A stretch of 64,000 nt of DNA. Source: an uncultured Bacteroidales bacterium (GTDB lineage: Bacteria > Bacteroidota > Bacteroidia > Bacteroidales > F082). Positions within the stretch are counted from its first letter, which is position 1, and each line of letters starts with the position of its first letter. The notes under the pieces are model-generated. The model made no database searches. It was not told the origin of the DNA and worked only from the letters and a program-made list of their open reading frames with translations. Made by a program: the position numbers and the translations under genes. Shown one piece after another: positions 43,476 through 51,181 of this stretch. The stretch lies in assembly GCA_946185535.1 (NCBI GenBank), contig CAMHJX010000007.1, forward strand, positions 62,001 through 126,000, in the 5' to 3' direction.

Positions 43476-44072
43476 ATGTTCACTCAAATCAACTTCGTAG
43501 AAATCTTCGGCGCCTTCATTGTGATGGCCGCCATCATCGACATTTTCGGCTCTATCCCCATCTTCATGAGCATGAAAGAGCAAAACAAGACCATCAAGGC
43601 GGGACAGGCTTGCCTGACGGCTTTGGGCTTGTTTCTTGCCTTCTTCTTCGCTGGCGATGCACTGCTGAAACTGTTCGGCATCGATGCGGCCTCTTTTGCC
43701 GTGGCAGGTGCTTTCGTGCTATTCATCCTCGCCGTCGAGATGATCCTCGGAAGAGAAATCATCAAAAACGAGGGCGGCAAAGGCGGTGCCAGCATCGTTC
43801 CCATTGCCTTCCCGCTGATTGCGGGTCCAGGGGCATTGACGGCTTTGCTCTCGCTGCGCGCCGATTACGCCGTGGTCAACATCATCATCGCACTGTTGCT
43901 CAACATTCTGCTAGATTACATTGTCATCAGTCAATTGGACAGAATCCACAAACTCTTGGGTGAGAACCTGATCTTCATTTTGCGCAAATTCTTCGGGGTT
44001 ATTTTGTTGGCCATCGCGGTGAACATGTTTGTGAACAACATTACCGTCATTATCTCGCAGGTCCCAAGATAA
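43476..44072 (+). CDS. MarC/NAAT-family integral membrane protein
   Basis: 198 residues starting at MFTQINFVEIF. Six predicted helices and the family signature (IDIFGSIPIFMSM, LRADYAVV, PIAFPLIAGPGALT) identify the MarC family. MarC proteins are membrane proteins of poorly defined transport function; the NAAT label comes from one archaeal amino acid transporter. The start is placed after the palindromic repeat. A rho-independent terminator follows at 44107-44142. Confidence 0.92.
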   Translation: MFTQINFVEIFGAFIVMAAIIDIFGSIPIFMSMKEQNKTIKAGQACLTALGLFLAFFFAGDALLKLFGIDAASFAVAGAFVLFILAVEMILGREIIKNEGGKGGASIVPIAFPLIAGPGALTALLSLRADYAVVNIIIALLLNILLDYIVISQLDRIHKLLGENLIFILRKFFGVILLAIAVNMFVNNITVIISQVPR

Positions 44073-44106
44073 CCGTAGAGATACTTTTTTTCTTTCATAT
44101 TGTTGC

Positions 44107-44142
44107 GCCGGTGATAGTTGTGACTGTCACCGGCATTTTTTG
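44107..44142 (+). terminator. Rho-independent terminator after MarC-type gene
   Basis: Stem GCCGGTGA/TCACCGGC followed by ATTTTTTG. Confidence 0.85.
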
Positions 44143-44213
44143 TGACACTCAAAGAAGAAGCGACCCCAAAAGGAGCCGCTTCCTCACACTCAAAAATCTA
44201 TATGTTCCATTGC

Positions 44214-45857
44214 TTATTGGACAATCACTTTCTGCGTCAAACACTTGGCATCACACTTCACTGAAATGAAATAGACTCCCTTGACAACGCCACTCAAATC
44301 AAGTGTCATTACAGGGCTTAGGCATTTGCCTTTTATAACAGTTCTTCCCGCGAGGTCAAGCACCTGATACTCAAAGGCAGAACCCTCGCCAATGGCAATT
44401 GTGACCACACCTTGAGTTGGGTTAGGATATACGGAAAAGTTTCCAACCGTTTCCTGCTCACCAACGGCATAGATTTCATTATACTCATCGGCACCTGCGC
44501 AAGGCGTATTGGGACGCACTTCTCCGTCGATGTCAGTGGCTGCATACTCCAAAGGATGTGCCACGGTGATGCCTTCGGGGCTAGTCAAGTGGTAATCACC
44601 GTTGCCTGCAAAATGAGGTGAACAAGTGGCAGTTTGGGCATCAAAGCCCGAAGTGGAAGTCCATTCAGCCAATGTCGCACAATCTGTACCAGCGAAAATG
44701 CCAACATAACTGCCCGTGAATGAAACGCGATTGTAGTCGCAATAGCGAGCCTCGCTCTCATTATTGAAGCGGAACACATAGCCATCCGTCTCGTTGACAA
44801 ACAGGTTGTTATAAACATAGAGATTCGACCAATCCTTTTGAACCATCAGATTGCCCGATGCTCCCGTGCCGCTGCATAAACCCGTGTTGTGGACGAAATA
44901 GATATAATCGCTGTCGGCATTGTCAAAAGAATAGCACCAGCTTGATGCAGCACCATAAAAATCAACAATGTTGTTGCGGACAATCACCGGCTCTGCTGCT
45001 GTGCCCGTGCAGGGACGAAGTTTCACCACAGTAGCATATTTGGTGGGATGGTTCACGGTCATCATATTGTTTTCGACAAGGCAACCATAACGGCAACGGA
45101 ACATATCGATGGCATTGAAGTCGGTGTGCGTATCGTTGTTGTTGTCAATCGTGTTTCCGCTGAGGGTCACATGGTCGGTGAAGGTAGTATAGATGGCCTT
45201 GCTGCACTGGTTGGTGAACGAGCAGCTCTGCACCAAGAGACCGTCGTTGAATTGGGTCATGTCGGTACCTTGGTAATAGAGGCCGATGAAACCATTGACA
45301 AACTCACAGCCGACAAAAGCATTATCGGTATCCATCCAGCCACCAGAAACCCGATAAACCAAATTCTTTTCGTTGTCGGTATTGGAAGCCTCAGAATAGC
45401 AGCCTTCAAAGCGTACCTTCTCAAAACGGTCGTTTGAAAGTCCACCACGTAAGGTCACCACAACGGCATTTTCTTCCGAAGTGGATGACAAGGTCATGTT
45501 TTCGAAGGTCACATAATCCGCACCATCGAGTGTAAGTGTGCTGTTTTGGGTATAACCTGCATTACTAGTCAACACGATTTGTTGGTTGTCGGCTCCCGTG
45601 CCACGGAAAATAACGCGGTCGGAGGCACTTGCCCCAGAGATGGCGTTAAGGGTAACATACTCCTCGTATGTGCCTGGGGCAACTTCAAAAACCACTTCAC
45701 CGGCAATACCCGCTGACAAGGCTGATACCGCCGCACCAAACGAAGTAAAGTCAGGGTTTTGCGAAGCATCGGAATTGATGGTATAGATGCCAGAAAGTTG
45801 GGCATTTGCAACTGTTGCCATAAATAGAGATAAGAACAATAATAAACACTTGTGCAT
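44214..45857 (-). CDS. T9SS-exported parallel beta-helix protein under a cobalamin riboswitch
   Basis: 547 residues from MHKCLLLFLSLFMATVANAQ (signal peptide). The body (~25-440) is a right-handed beta-helix of the pectate-lyase/NosD-like type: short repeating strands with GADYVTFENMTL, NDRFEKVRFEGC, DHVTLSGNTIDNNNDTHTD and NNIVDFYG. The end is a T9SS type A sorting domain (VYPNPTQGVVTIAIG, VVKGVYFISVKC, TQKVIVQ). Beta-helices of this kind often bind or cleave polysaccharides; no catalytic residues are obvious here. The upstream riboswitch implies B12-dependent repression. It is convergent with the MarC-type gene. Confidence 0.88.
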   Translation of the reverse strand: MHKCLLLFLSLFMATVANAQLSGIYTINSDASQNPDFTSFGAAVSALSAGIAGEVVFEVAPGTYEEYVTLNAISGASASDRVIFRGTGADNQQIVLTSNAGYTQNSTLTLDGADYVTFENMTLSSTSEENAVVVTLRGGLSNDRFEKVRFEGCYSEASNTDNEKNLVYRVSGGWMDTDNAFVGCEFVNGFIGLYYQGTDMTQFNDGLLVQSCSFTNQCSKAIYTTFTDHVTLSGNTIDNNNDTHTDFNAIDMFRCRYGCLVENNMMTVNHPTKYATVVKLRPCTGTAAEPVIVRNNIVDFYGAASSWCYSFDNADSDYIYFVHNTGLCSGTGASGNLMVQKDWSNLYVYNNLFVNETDGYVFRFNNESEARYCDYNRVSFTGSYVGIFAGTDCATLAEWTSTSGFDAQTATCSPHFAGNGDYHLTSPEGITVAHPLEYAATDIDGEVRPNTPCAGADEYNEIYAVGEQETVGNFSVYPNPTQGVVTIAIGEGSAFEYQVLDLAGRTVIKGKCLSPVMTLDLSGVVKGVYFISVKCDAKCLTQKVIVQ

Positions 45858-45975
45858 AAGAACCAAGATTATTACGCATGAAACAAATGATGCAAGACCA
45901 TCGCAAGAAGCCATGCTAATTGCCGCGCTTAGCGTCGCCCTTGTTCCCGAAGGCTTGCAATTGAACTCACGGTTT

Positions 45976-46190
45976 GGCAGGTCTTCTGACTTGTCCGAGC
46001 CCTGAAAGGGCGACCCGACATTGTGCGAGCGGTTTTAACCCTCGCATAATAAGGCAGGTCCCTTGTAGGGTGAGCCTGTCGCCTTCCCATACGGATGAGC
46101 CGTACAGTGGCTGGTTTGACAGGCCTTACACGGGCTTACAGCAGCGGGCACTGTTGCCGACTTTCACGGCATTCCCTTGGCCAAACTGGG
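45976..46190 (-). promoter_or_regulatory. Cobalamin riboswitch (reverse)
   Basis: Read on the minus strand: AAGGGAATGCCGTGAAAGTC, GGCAACAGTGCCCGCTGCTG, TAAGCCC, a variable arm with GGGAAGGCGAC, a GC-rich hairpin (GGGTCGCCCTTTCAGGGCTC) and the B12-box AAGTCAGAAGACCTGCC (45976-45992). It lies about 120 nt upstream of the ATG of the beta-helix protein. Confidence 0.92.
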
Positions 46191-46192
46191 TG

Positions 46193-46224
46193 CAAAGGTA
46201 CGCTTTTTCCGACAGTCACACAAA
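46193..46224 (-). promoter_or_regulatory. Promoter of the second riboswitch transcript
   Basis: TACCTTTG (46193-46200) with TTTG (46221-46224) exactly 20 nt upstream: a near-ideal Bacteroidota promoter directly before the riboswitch. Confidence 0.75.
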
Positions 46225-46267
46225 ACAACTTTTTCTTACCCAATAATTAGTGATTAAAAAGCCGTCA

Positions 46268-46319
46268 AAATCCCAAAATATGGGGATTTCACAGTTTTCG
46301 GAAAGGCCGTTACTTTGCA
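46268..46319 (+). promoter_or_regulatory. Palindrome-N27-TTTGCA promoter-like element, copy 1
   Basis: AAATCCC (46268-46274) and ATGGGGA (46280-46286), then exactly 27 nt, then TTTGCA (46314-46319). It has the same arrangement as 48229-48308 and 57716-57795. Downstream is a short region ending in a terminator, then the gene at 46545. The 344-base gap 46201-46544 is filled by this element, the terminator and the beta-helix gene's -33 element. Confidence 0.65.
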
Positions 46320-46324
46320 GCAGA

Positions 46325-46404
46325 TTTTTGTCATACATTTTGGATGAGTTTTGAGTTAGTTTTACCAAGTGCGAGACGGAGCCATCTGTCTCGCATGTTT
46401 TTTG
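46325..46404 (+). ncRNA. Candidate short transcript (leader or small RNA)
   Basis: About 80 nt between the TTTGCA element and the end of a strong terminator. It holds the start of a 31-codon frame (ATG 46344, stop 46437-46439) that runs through the terminator stem. The transcript could be an attenuated leader of the gene at 46545 or an independent small RNA. Evidence is only positional. Confidence 0.35.
46370..46404 (+). terminator. Rho-independent terminator upstream of the gene at 46545
   Basis: Stem TGCGAGACGGA/TCTGTCTCGCA (11 pairs, one G-U) followed by TGTTTTTTG. Its position before a gene on the same strand is unusual. TATTTTTG just after it (46404-46419 region) could restart transcription. 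Confidence 0.75.
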
Positions 46405-46544
46405 TATTTTTGCAACAACAATACTCAAGGGTTTATTGATGACCATCAACCAATATGTGCTCGCACTTGCAAAAGGAACTATTCAATAAGAGCTGCGAAT
46501 ATCATGAAGGTAACGGTAATTTAACATGGAAATAAAGCAAGAAT

Positions 46545-46856
46545 ATGAAGCTATCAGCAATATTTGAAGAAAAACCTAAAAGATGGGGGTTCAGGGGAGA
46601 TCCGTATTTCTGGGATTACCTTAAAGAACTAGCGGAGAATATGGATATCATTTCTCCTGACGAACTGGAAAAGTGGATAAAAGAGGAATACTTTTCACTT
46701 TCAGGCAAGGTCATGACCGACAAATATGGCGATTTTGCCGTAATAGAGCAGTTTGCTCATGGCGGAATGAGTTCCGGCGGCGTTGACAACCTATGGTGGA
46801 TAGAAGAAGGAATTCCACTGCTGAAAAGCAGGTTGACTGTCATCAATAAGAAATAG
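46545..46856 (+). CDS. Small protein of unknown function (103 aa)
   Basis: 103 residues, rich in Trp and acidic residues, with no signal peptide or membrane helix. The pattern RWGFRGDPYFWDYLKEL, then FSLSGKVMTDKYGDFAVIEQFAHGGMSSG, looks like a compact soluble domain. I do not recognise the family; the size, charge and isolation recall immunity proteins of contact-dependent toxins, but no toxin is adjacent. It ends in a 14-bp overlap with the 3' end of the convergent phosphatase gene (46843-46856). Confidence 0.6.
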   Translation: MKLSAIFEEKPKRWGFRGDPYFWDYLKELAENMDIISPDELEKWIKEEYFSLSGKVMTDKYGDFAVIEQFAHGGMSSGGVDNLWWIEEGIPLLKSRLTVINKK

Positions 46857-48117
46857 TGGCAGTTTTTATCCGTTGAACCAGTGCATCAAAGGGATAAAGA
46901 CCATCACCATTGGCGTTCATGCCTTTGAGATGAACAGGAAACACCATCGGTGGGTTTTCCAAATCCAGCAAGGTCATGTTGCGCAGCTGCTCGGTGCTTT
47001 GGTACACAAGGTTGAGTGCGACAAAAGGATGTCCCTCGGTGTCTTCCCATTTCTCAATGACTAACTTACTACCTATGGGAGTCTTCTTCTCGATGGTGTA
47101 AGGCAAGCTATAGTCTTCTACATCCAGTGATGCCAGCACGCTACCGATGTTGGAGTCGTGGCCGCAAAGGAAGGTAAACTTTCTGCCATCTTTCTGCAGT
47201 TCTTCGAGCATCGTCCTCAAGAGCGGTCGAGCCACTTGGCGGGCTACCACAGGTGCGGTGAACAACACATCACCATACCAGTCCTTGATGGCGGAAATGT
47301 TTTCCCAGTCTTCCCATGTCAACATATGGCCAAAGGCGGCCTTCACTGTATCAGGTTCCTCGTAGTATTGCAGGATAAGTGCATCGGCAGCTTGACAAGC
47401 GAGACGCAACGAGCCACCCATGCCAGGCTCGCGGTATTTGACAAGGTAGACATGCGCATCATCAGTACGGAAGTGGCAAGTGTCGCCTTCAAGACAGGCT
47501 TTGCTTTGGTCCATGTCGAGCACACGCTCCAGCACCATGTAGTTTTCCGCCATCTTCTCTCCTATTCCGACCAATCCTTTCTCACCTCCCATTGCCGTAA
47601 TCTGCTGTTGGGCAAGGGCTTTGAAACCCTCGCTTTCATCGGTAATCTGCGGTGCAAATACGGAATCCATCTTGCCCACTTCACAATGGTGCTCAATGCG
47701 GACATTGGCTACAGGCAGCATCCCCGAGGAGAAATACTGTGCCGTGGCTATGGTGCGCTGAAGGGAGTTGGCATAGAAACGCATGGTACCCTCGGCTAGG
47801 ATTTCGTTTTCTCGTATCATTCCCTCGCTCACGAGCCATTTTCGGAAATACTGACCCATCATTGTCTCCAATGCGCCTCCGCGCAGTGACAGCTCGCTGG
47901 GAGCCGATGACCAATGATACCATTCATGGGGCGTAATTCGCTGCAGCGTCGTGCGTCTTCCTGAAAGAGGTGAGCGGATGTTGTGGCGGCTCAGCACCAC
48001 GACTTGTTTGAGTGTGTAACGTTCCCTAAAATCGTCATCACGCTTGACTTGGGCGAATGCAGTAAACGAGACGCCCAGCAAAAGGGAAATCAGTATGGTT
48101 TTAGATAATTTTGACAT
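46843..48117 (-). CDS. Histidine acid phosphatase (phytase/glucose-1-phosphatase-like), exported
   Basis: 424 residues from MSKLSKTILISLLLG (signal peptide); a TTG six codons earlier lies inside the promoter element. The active-site motif VVLSRHNIRSPLSG (Arg44-His45) is the RHGxRxP pattern with Asn in place of Gly. The second motif, CGHDSNIGS (~residue 315), supplies the HD proton donor pair. Branch-2 histidine phosphatases hydrolyse phosphomonoesters such as phytate or sugar phosphates in the periplasm. Asn for Gly is frequent in the Bacteroidota branch, so activity is expected. Confidence 0.9.
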   Translation of the reverse strand: MSKLSKTILISLLLGVSFTAFAQVKRDDDFRERYTLKQVVVLSRHNIRSPLSGRRTTLQRITPHEWYHWSSAPSELSLRGGALETMMGQYFRKWLVSEGMIRENEILAEGTMRFYANSLQRTIATAQYFSSGMLPVANVRIEHHCEVGKMDSVFAPQITDESEGFKALAQQQITAMGGEKGLVGIGEKMAENYMVLERVLDMDQSKACLEGDTCHFRTDDAHVYLVKYREPGMGGSLRLACQAADALILQYYEEPDTVKAAFGHMLTWEDWENISAIKDWYGDVLFTAPVVARQVARPLLRTMLEELQKDGRKFTFLCGHDSNIGSVLASLDVEDYSLPYTIEKKTPIGSKLVIEKWEDTEGHPFVALNLVYQSTEQLRNMTLLDLENPPMVFPVHLKGMNANGDGLYPFDALVQRIKTATISY

Positions 48118-48132
48118 AGGCTTAGTTTGCTG

Positions 48133-48140
48133 CAAAAATA
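48133..48140 (-). promoter_or_regulatory. -7 element of the phosphatase gene
   Basis: TATTTTTG on the minus strand, 16 nt upstream of the ATG at 48117. Confidence 0.55.
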
Positions 48141-48228
48141 CGCTTTTTTTGCGACCCGAAAAGTGATTTTTGAGTTTGTATTACTGTGCGGAAAGAAAGA
48201 CAATCCATGCTGTACGGTGTTTCTACAT

Positions 48229-48308
48229 CCTCATTATTAATGAGGCATGAAGCCAAAAATCCCCAATGATGGGGATTGGTCTGCGAGGACAAAACCAAGA
48301 GTTTTGCA
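48229..48308 (+). promoter_or_regulatory. Palindrome-N27-TTTGCA promoter-like element, copy 2
   Basis: An upstream palindrome, CCTCATTATTAATGAGG (48229-48245), is followed by AATCCCCAATGATGGGGATT (48258-48277) and, exactly 27 nt after ATGGGGA, TTTGCA (48303-48308). The porin ATG is 28 nt downstream. The -7 region lacks the TA of the standard element. Confidence 0.75.
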
Positions 48309-48336
48309 ATCGATTTTGAACGAATAGTATCCAACT

Positions 48337-49632
48337 ATGAAACTGAAAACGATAGCAAAATGTGCCGCATTAGCTTTGACATTGTGCGTCAGCTCTTTGC
48401 AGGCCCAAGATTCCATCACTACGAAACCTCGCTTGACCATTGGCGGTTACGGCGAGGCTGTCTACACCCGCAACTTCTATAGCGACAACATGTTCCGCTA
48501 CTCCCATGCCGAGCGGTACAAAGACGCCAAGGGCCACGGTCGCATCGACCTGCCCCATGTGGTCATCAACCTGGGCTACGACTTCGGCAAAGGCTGGAGT
48601 ATGGGTTCAGAAATCGAGTTTGAACATGGTGGCAGCGAAGTCGCTATGGAGATTGAGGCCGAAGAGACTGGCGAGTTCGAGCACGAGATTGAGCGCGGCG
48701 GCGAGGTGGCTTTGGAACAATTCTGGCTGCAAAAGTCATTCGGCAAGGGCTTCAACATTCGTATGGGCCACATCGTGGTGCCCGTTGGACAGACCAATAA
48801 CGCCCACTTGCCCACCGAGTTCTTCACCTGCTACCGCCCCGAAGGCGAGTTCAACATCCTGCCCTGCACCTGGCACGAGACGGGCATCAGCCTGTGGGGC
48901 AAGCTCGGCGACTGGCGCTACGAGGCCATGGTCATCCCCGCTTTGAACTCCAACATGTTCAACAACGCCAACTGGGTGAAGAACGGCTCCGCCTCGGGCT
49001 ATGAGTTCCGCGTGGCCAACAACCTTGCTGGTGCCTTGCGCATCGACAACTACAGCATCAAAAACCTGCATATTGGTGTGAGCGGCTATATCGGCAACAC
49101 CTTTAATAATGATATCGTCACCAACGAGTTCAGCGAGACCAGCCAATACAAAGATGTGAAAGGCACCGTCGTCATCGGCACGGCCGAGTTCGACTACAAA
49201 GGCCACGGCCTCGTGGTACGCGGCAACTTCGACTACGGCTACCTCAGCGATGCCAACCTCATCTCATCATGGAACAAGAACCAAAACCACCAGAGTTTCT
49301 CTCCATATCCGCGCTCCTTGGTTGGAGAGAAAGCCATCGCCTATGGAGGTGAAGTCGCCTACGACATTATGCATCCCATGCATAACACCGGTGATCAAAA
49401 GCTCTACCTCTTTGGCCGCTACGATTACTACGACACCTATATCCCCACCGTCAACGCCCTCACCGACTACCAATGGACCGACCGTCACGTGATGACCCTC
49501 GGCGCGAACTACTACCCTATTAAGCAGGTCGTCATCAAGGCGGAATATGCCAAGCGTTTCCTGAAGGAGCAATACAACGATGAGCCGATGTTCAGCTTAG
49601 GGGTAGCTTATAGTGGGTTTTTCACGAGATAA
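48337..49632 (+). CDS. Outer-membrane porin (phosphate-selective porin O/P-like)
   Basis: 431 residues with a signal peptide (to LQAQD) and a barrel-forming alternation throughout: LTIGGYGEAVYTRN, KGWSMGSEIEFEH, GFNIRMGHIVVPVG, VVIKAEYAKRFL, then a C-terminal aromatic strand (YSGFFTR). The GHIVVPVG and CYRPEGEFNILPCTWHETG blocks resemble the O/P porin family. It heads the imelysin and dihaem cytochrome genes and carries the palindrome-N27 promoter, so it may be the outer-membrane entry for the ion handled by that module (inference). Confidence 0.85.
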   Translation: MKLKTIAKCAALALTLCVSSLQAQDSITTKPRLTIGGYGEAVYTRNFYSDNMFRYSHAERYKDAKGHGRIDLPHVVINLGYDFGKGWSMGSEIEFEHGGSEVAMEIEAEETGEFEHEIERGGEVALEQFWLQKSFGKGFNIRMGHIVVPVGQTNNAHLPTEFFTCYRPEGEFNILPCTWHETGISLWGKLGDWRYEAMVIPALNSNMFNNANWVKNGSASGYEFRVANNLAGALRIDNYSIKNLHIGVSGYIGNTFNNDIVTNEFSETSQYKDVKGTVVIGTAEFDYKGHGLVVRGNFDYGYLSDANLISSWNKNQNHQSFSPYPRSLVGEKAIAYGGEVAYDIMHPMHNTGDQKLYLFGRYDYYDTYIPTVNALTDYQWTDRHVMTLGANYYPIKQVVIKAEYAKRFLKEQYNDEPMFSLGVAYSGFFTR

Positions 49633-49636
49633 ATAA

Positions 49637-49769
49637 GAGATTCCCTTCGGGAATGGAGTGGAACCATTTTGCATATTGCGGCGGCTCGAGGCTTTTCAAG
49701 TCAGTAAACGTTTGAGGCCGCCGCAGTTTAACACACAAAACACACTCCATTCCCCGAAGGGGGAAACTC
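49637..49769. repeat. Nested inverted repeat between porin and imelysin genes
   Basis: The outer arms are GAGATTCCCTTCGGGAATGG and its partner ending CCATTCCCCGAAGGGGGAAA. The inner arms are TTGCGGCGGC and GCCGCCGCA (49676-49685 and 49717-49725). This would fold into a long bulged hairpin covering most of the 172-nt gap. Confidence 0.75.
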
Positions 49770-49804
49770 AATAAAGCAAGAAACAACTTTAAAACTATAA
49801 TCAA

Positions 49805-50977
49805 ATGAAGCATTTATTCAAATCCGCAGCCCTAGTCGCTGCATCCCTCTTGCTCGCAGTGAACTTCAGCTCCTGCAACAAAGATCCTCAAGACAACACT
49901 GAGGAAGCCAACAAGGCCCAAAAAGAGGCCATCGTGAAACAGTACCTCAACCACACGGTGTATCCCACATACGCCAGTTTGGCTGAAAAGACAAACGCTT
50001 TGGTGGAGAACCTCGAAGCTTTGAAGGCCAACAAGACCCAAGCCAACGTGAATGCCGCCACTGTTACCTTCCTCGAAGCCCGCAAGTGGTGGGAAATGAG
50101 CGAGGCCTTCCTCTTCGGCGCCGCCTCCGACTTCGGCATCGACCCGCACATCGACTCATGGCCGCTCGACGAAGATGCCTTCAACAACCTGATGGCCAGT
50201 CCCAACATGATTGCCGCCCTCGCCACCGATGAAGACGGTATGGTGGCCGGCGAACAGCTTGGTAACGCCCTGCTCGGCTTCCACGGCATCGAGTTCATCC
50301 TTTTCCGTGAGGGTCAGCCCCGCGATGTGAACGAAATCACCGATGACATGATGACCTACATCGTGGCCGTGTCGCGCGACTTGCGCAACCGCTGCTTCCA
50401 ACTCGAAGTGAGCTGGAACGCCAATGCCCCTCAAGCCCACAAAGACCTGATGGAAGAACTGGAGTTCAACACCACCGTCAACGGAGGCGACAACACCTAC
50501 GGCGAGAACATGCTCCAAGCCGGTCAAGCGGGTAGCACCTTCGCCACCTTCACCAATGCCCTCGAAGCCATCGCCGACGGTTGCATCGACATCGCCGACG
50601 AGGTGGGTACCTCCAAGATCGGCAAATGCCACACGGGTGAAGACGTGACCTATGTGGAGTCACCCTACAGCCAAAAGTCCATCACCGACTTCTACGACAA
50701 CATCACCAGCATCAAGAACGCCTATATGGGTGGTATGGAAAACCAACGCGATGAAGCCCTCTCGCTGCATACCTATATTAAGGACAACAACAAAGAGCTT
50801 GACACCAAGGCCATGAATGCCATCGAAAACGCCATGACGAAGATTCAAGCCATGAAAGCGCCTTTCGTGCAGTTCTATGCCGATGCCAGCGCTGGTGAGG
50901 CCATGGAAGCCTGCCAAGAGCTCTCCGACGTGATGGCAGAAGTGAAGGCTGAGTTTGCAAAGATTGACAGAAAATAA
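49805..50977 (+). CDS. Imelysin-family lipoprotein (iron-linked peptidase-like/EfeO-like)
   Basis: 390 residues. The lipobox is FSSC (Cys24). The imelysin signature GFHGIEFILF contains the GxHxxE motif (His160, Glu163), and SEAFLFGAASDFGIDPHIDSWPLDE is also family-typical. The fold is two four-helix bundles. Imelysin-like proteins are iron-regulated and are found with EfeUOB or dihaem oxidoreductases; most probably bind metal rather than cleave proteins. The gene lies between a porin and a dihaem cytochrome gene. Confidence 0.92.
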   Translation: MKHLFKSAALVAASLLLAVNFSSCNKDPQDNTEEANKAQKEAIVKQYLNHTVYPTYASLAEKTNALVENLEALKANKTQANVNAATVTFLEARKWWEMSEAFLFGAASDFGIDPHIDSWPLDEDAFNNLMASPNMIAALATDEDGMVAGEQLGNALLGFHGIEFILFREGQPRDVNEITDDMMTYIVAVSRDLRNRCFQLEVSWNANAPQAHKDLMEELEFNTTVNGGDNTYGENMLQAGQAGSTFATFTNALEAIADGCIDIADEVGTSKIGKCHTGEDVTYVESPYSQKSITDFYDNITSIKNAYMGGMENQRDEALSLHTYIKDNNKELDTKAMNAIENAMTKIQAMKAPFVQFYADASAGEAMEACQELSDVMAEVKAEFAKIDRK

Positions 50978-51020
50978 TAACGACACACATGAGACCAAGA
51001 AACACACAATCGAGCCTATA

Positions 51021-51112
51021 GCCCTCATGGCGGACAAGGATCCGCCATCTCCTGAACGCGAAGACGACACCCTTCCGTTCAGGAGATTGCGGGTCAAACC
51101 CGCAATGAGGGC
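51021..51112. repeat. Cloverleaf-forming intergenic repeat, copy 2
   Basis: Outer stem GCCCTCA/TGAGGGC. The three inner hairpins are ATGGCGGACAAGGATCCGCC(AT), TCTCCTGAACG...CGTTCAGGAGA (11 perfect pairs) and TTGCGGGTCAAACCCGCAA. It is in inverse orientation to 22209-22320 and lies within the imelysin-cytochrome gap (50978-51181). Confidence 0.8.
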
Positions 51113-51181
51113 AAAGGGCGTTTGGGTAGTGATTCCCGGTCTCAAATCATAACAATATGAAACCCACAAAACCCAAATATC

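Noticed and set aside
46216-46449. 77-codon open frame on the minus strand
   Set aside because: It covers the promoter of the second riboswitch, the palindrome-N27 element and a terminator; composition is not gene-like.
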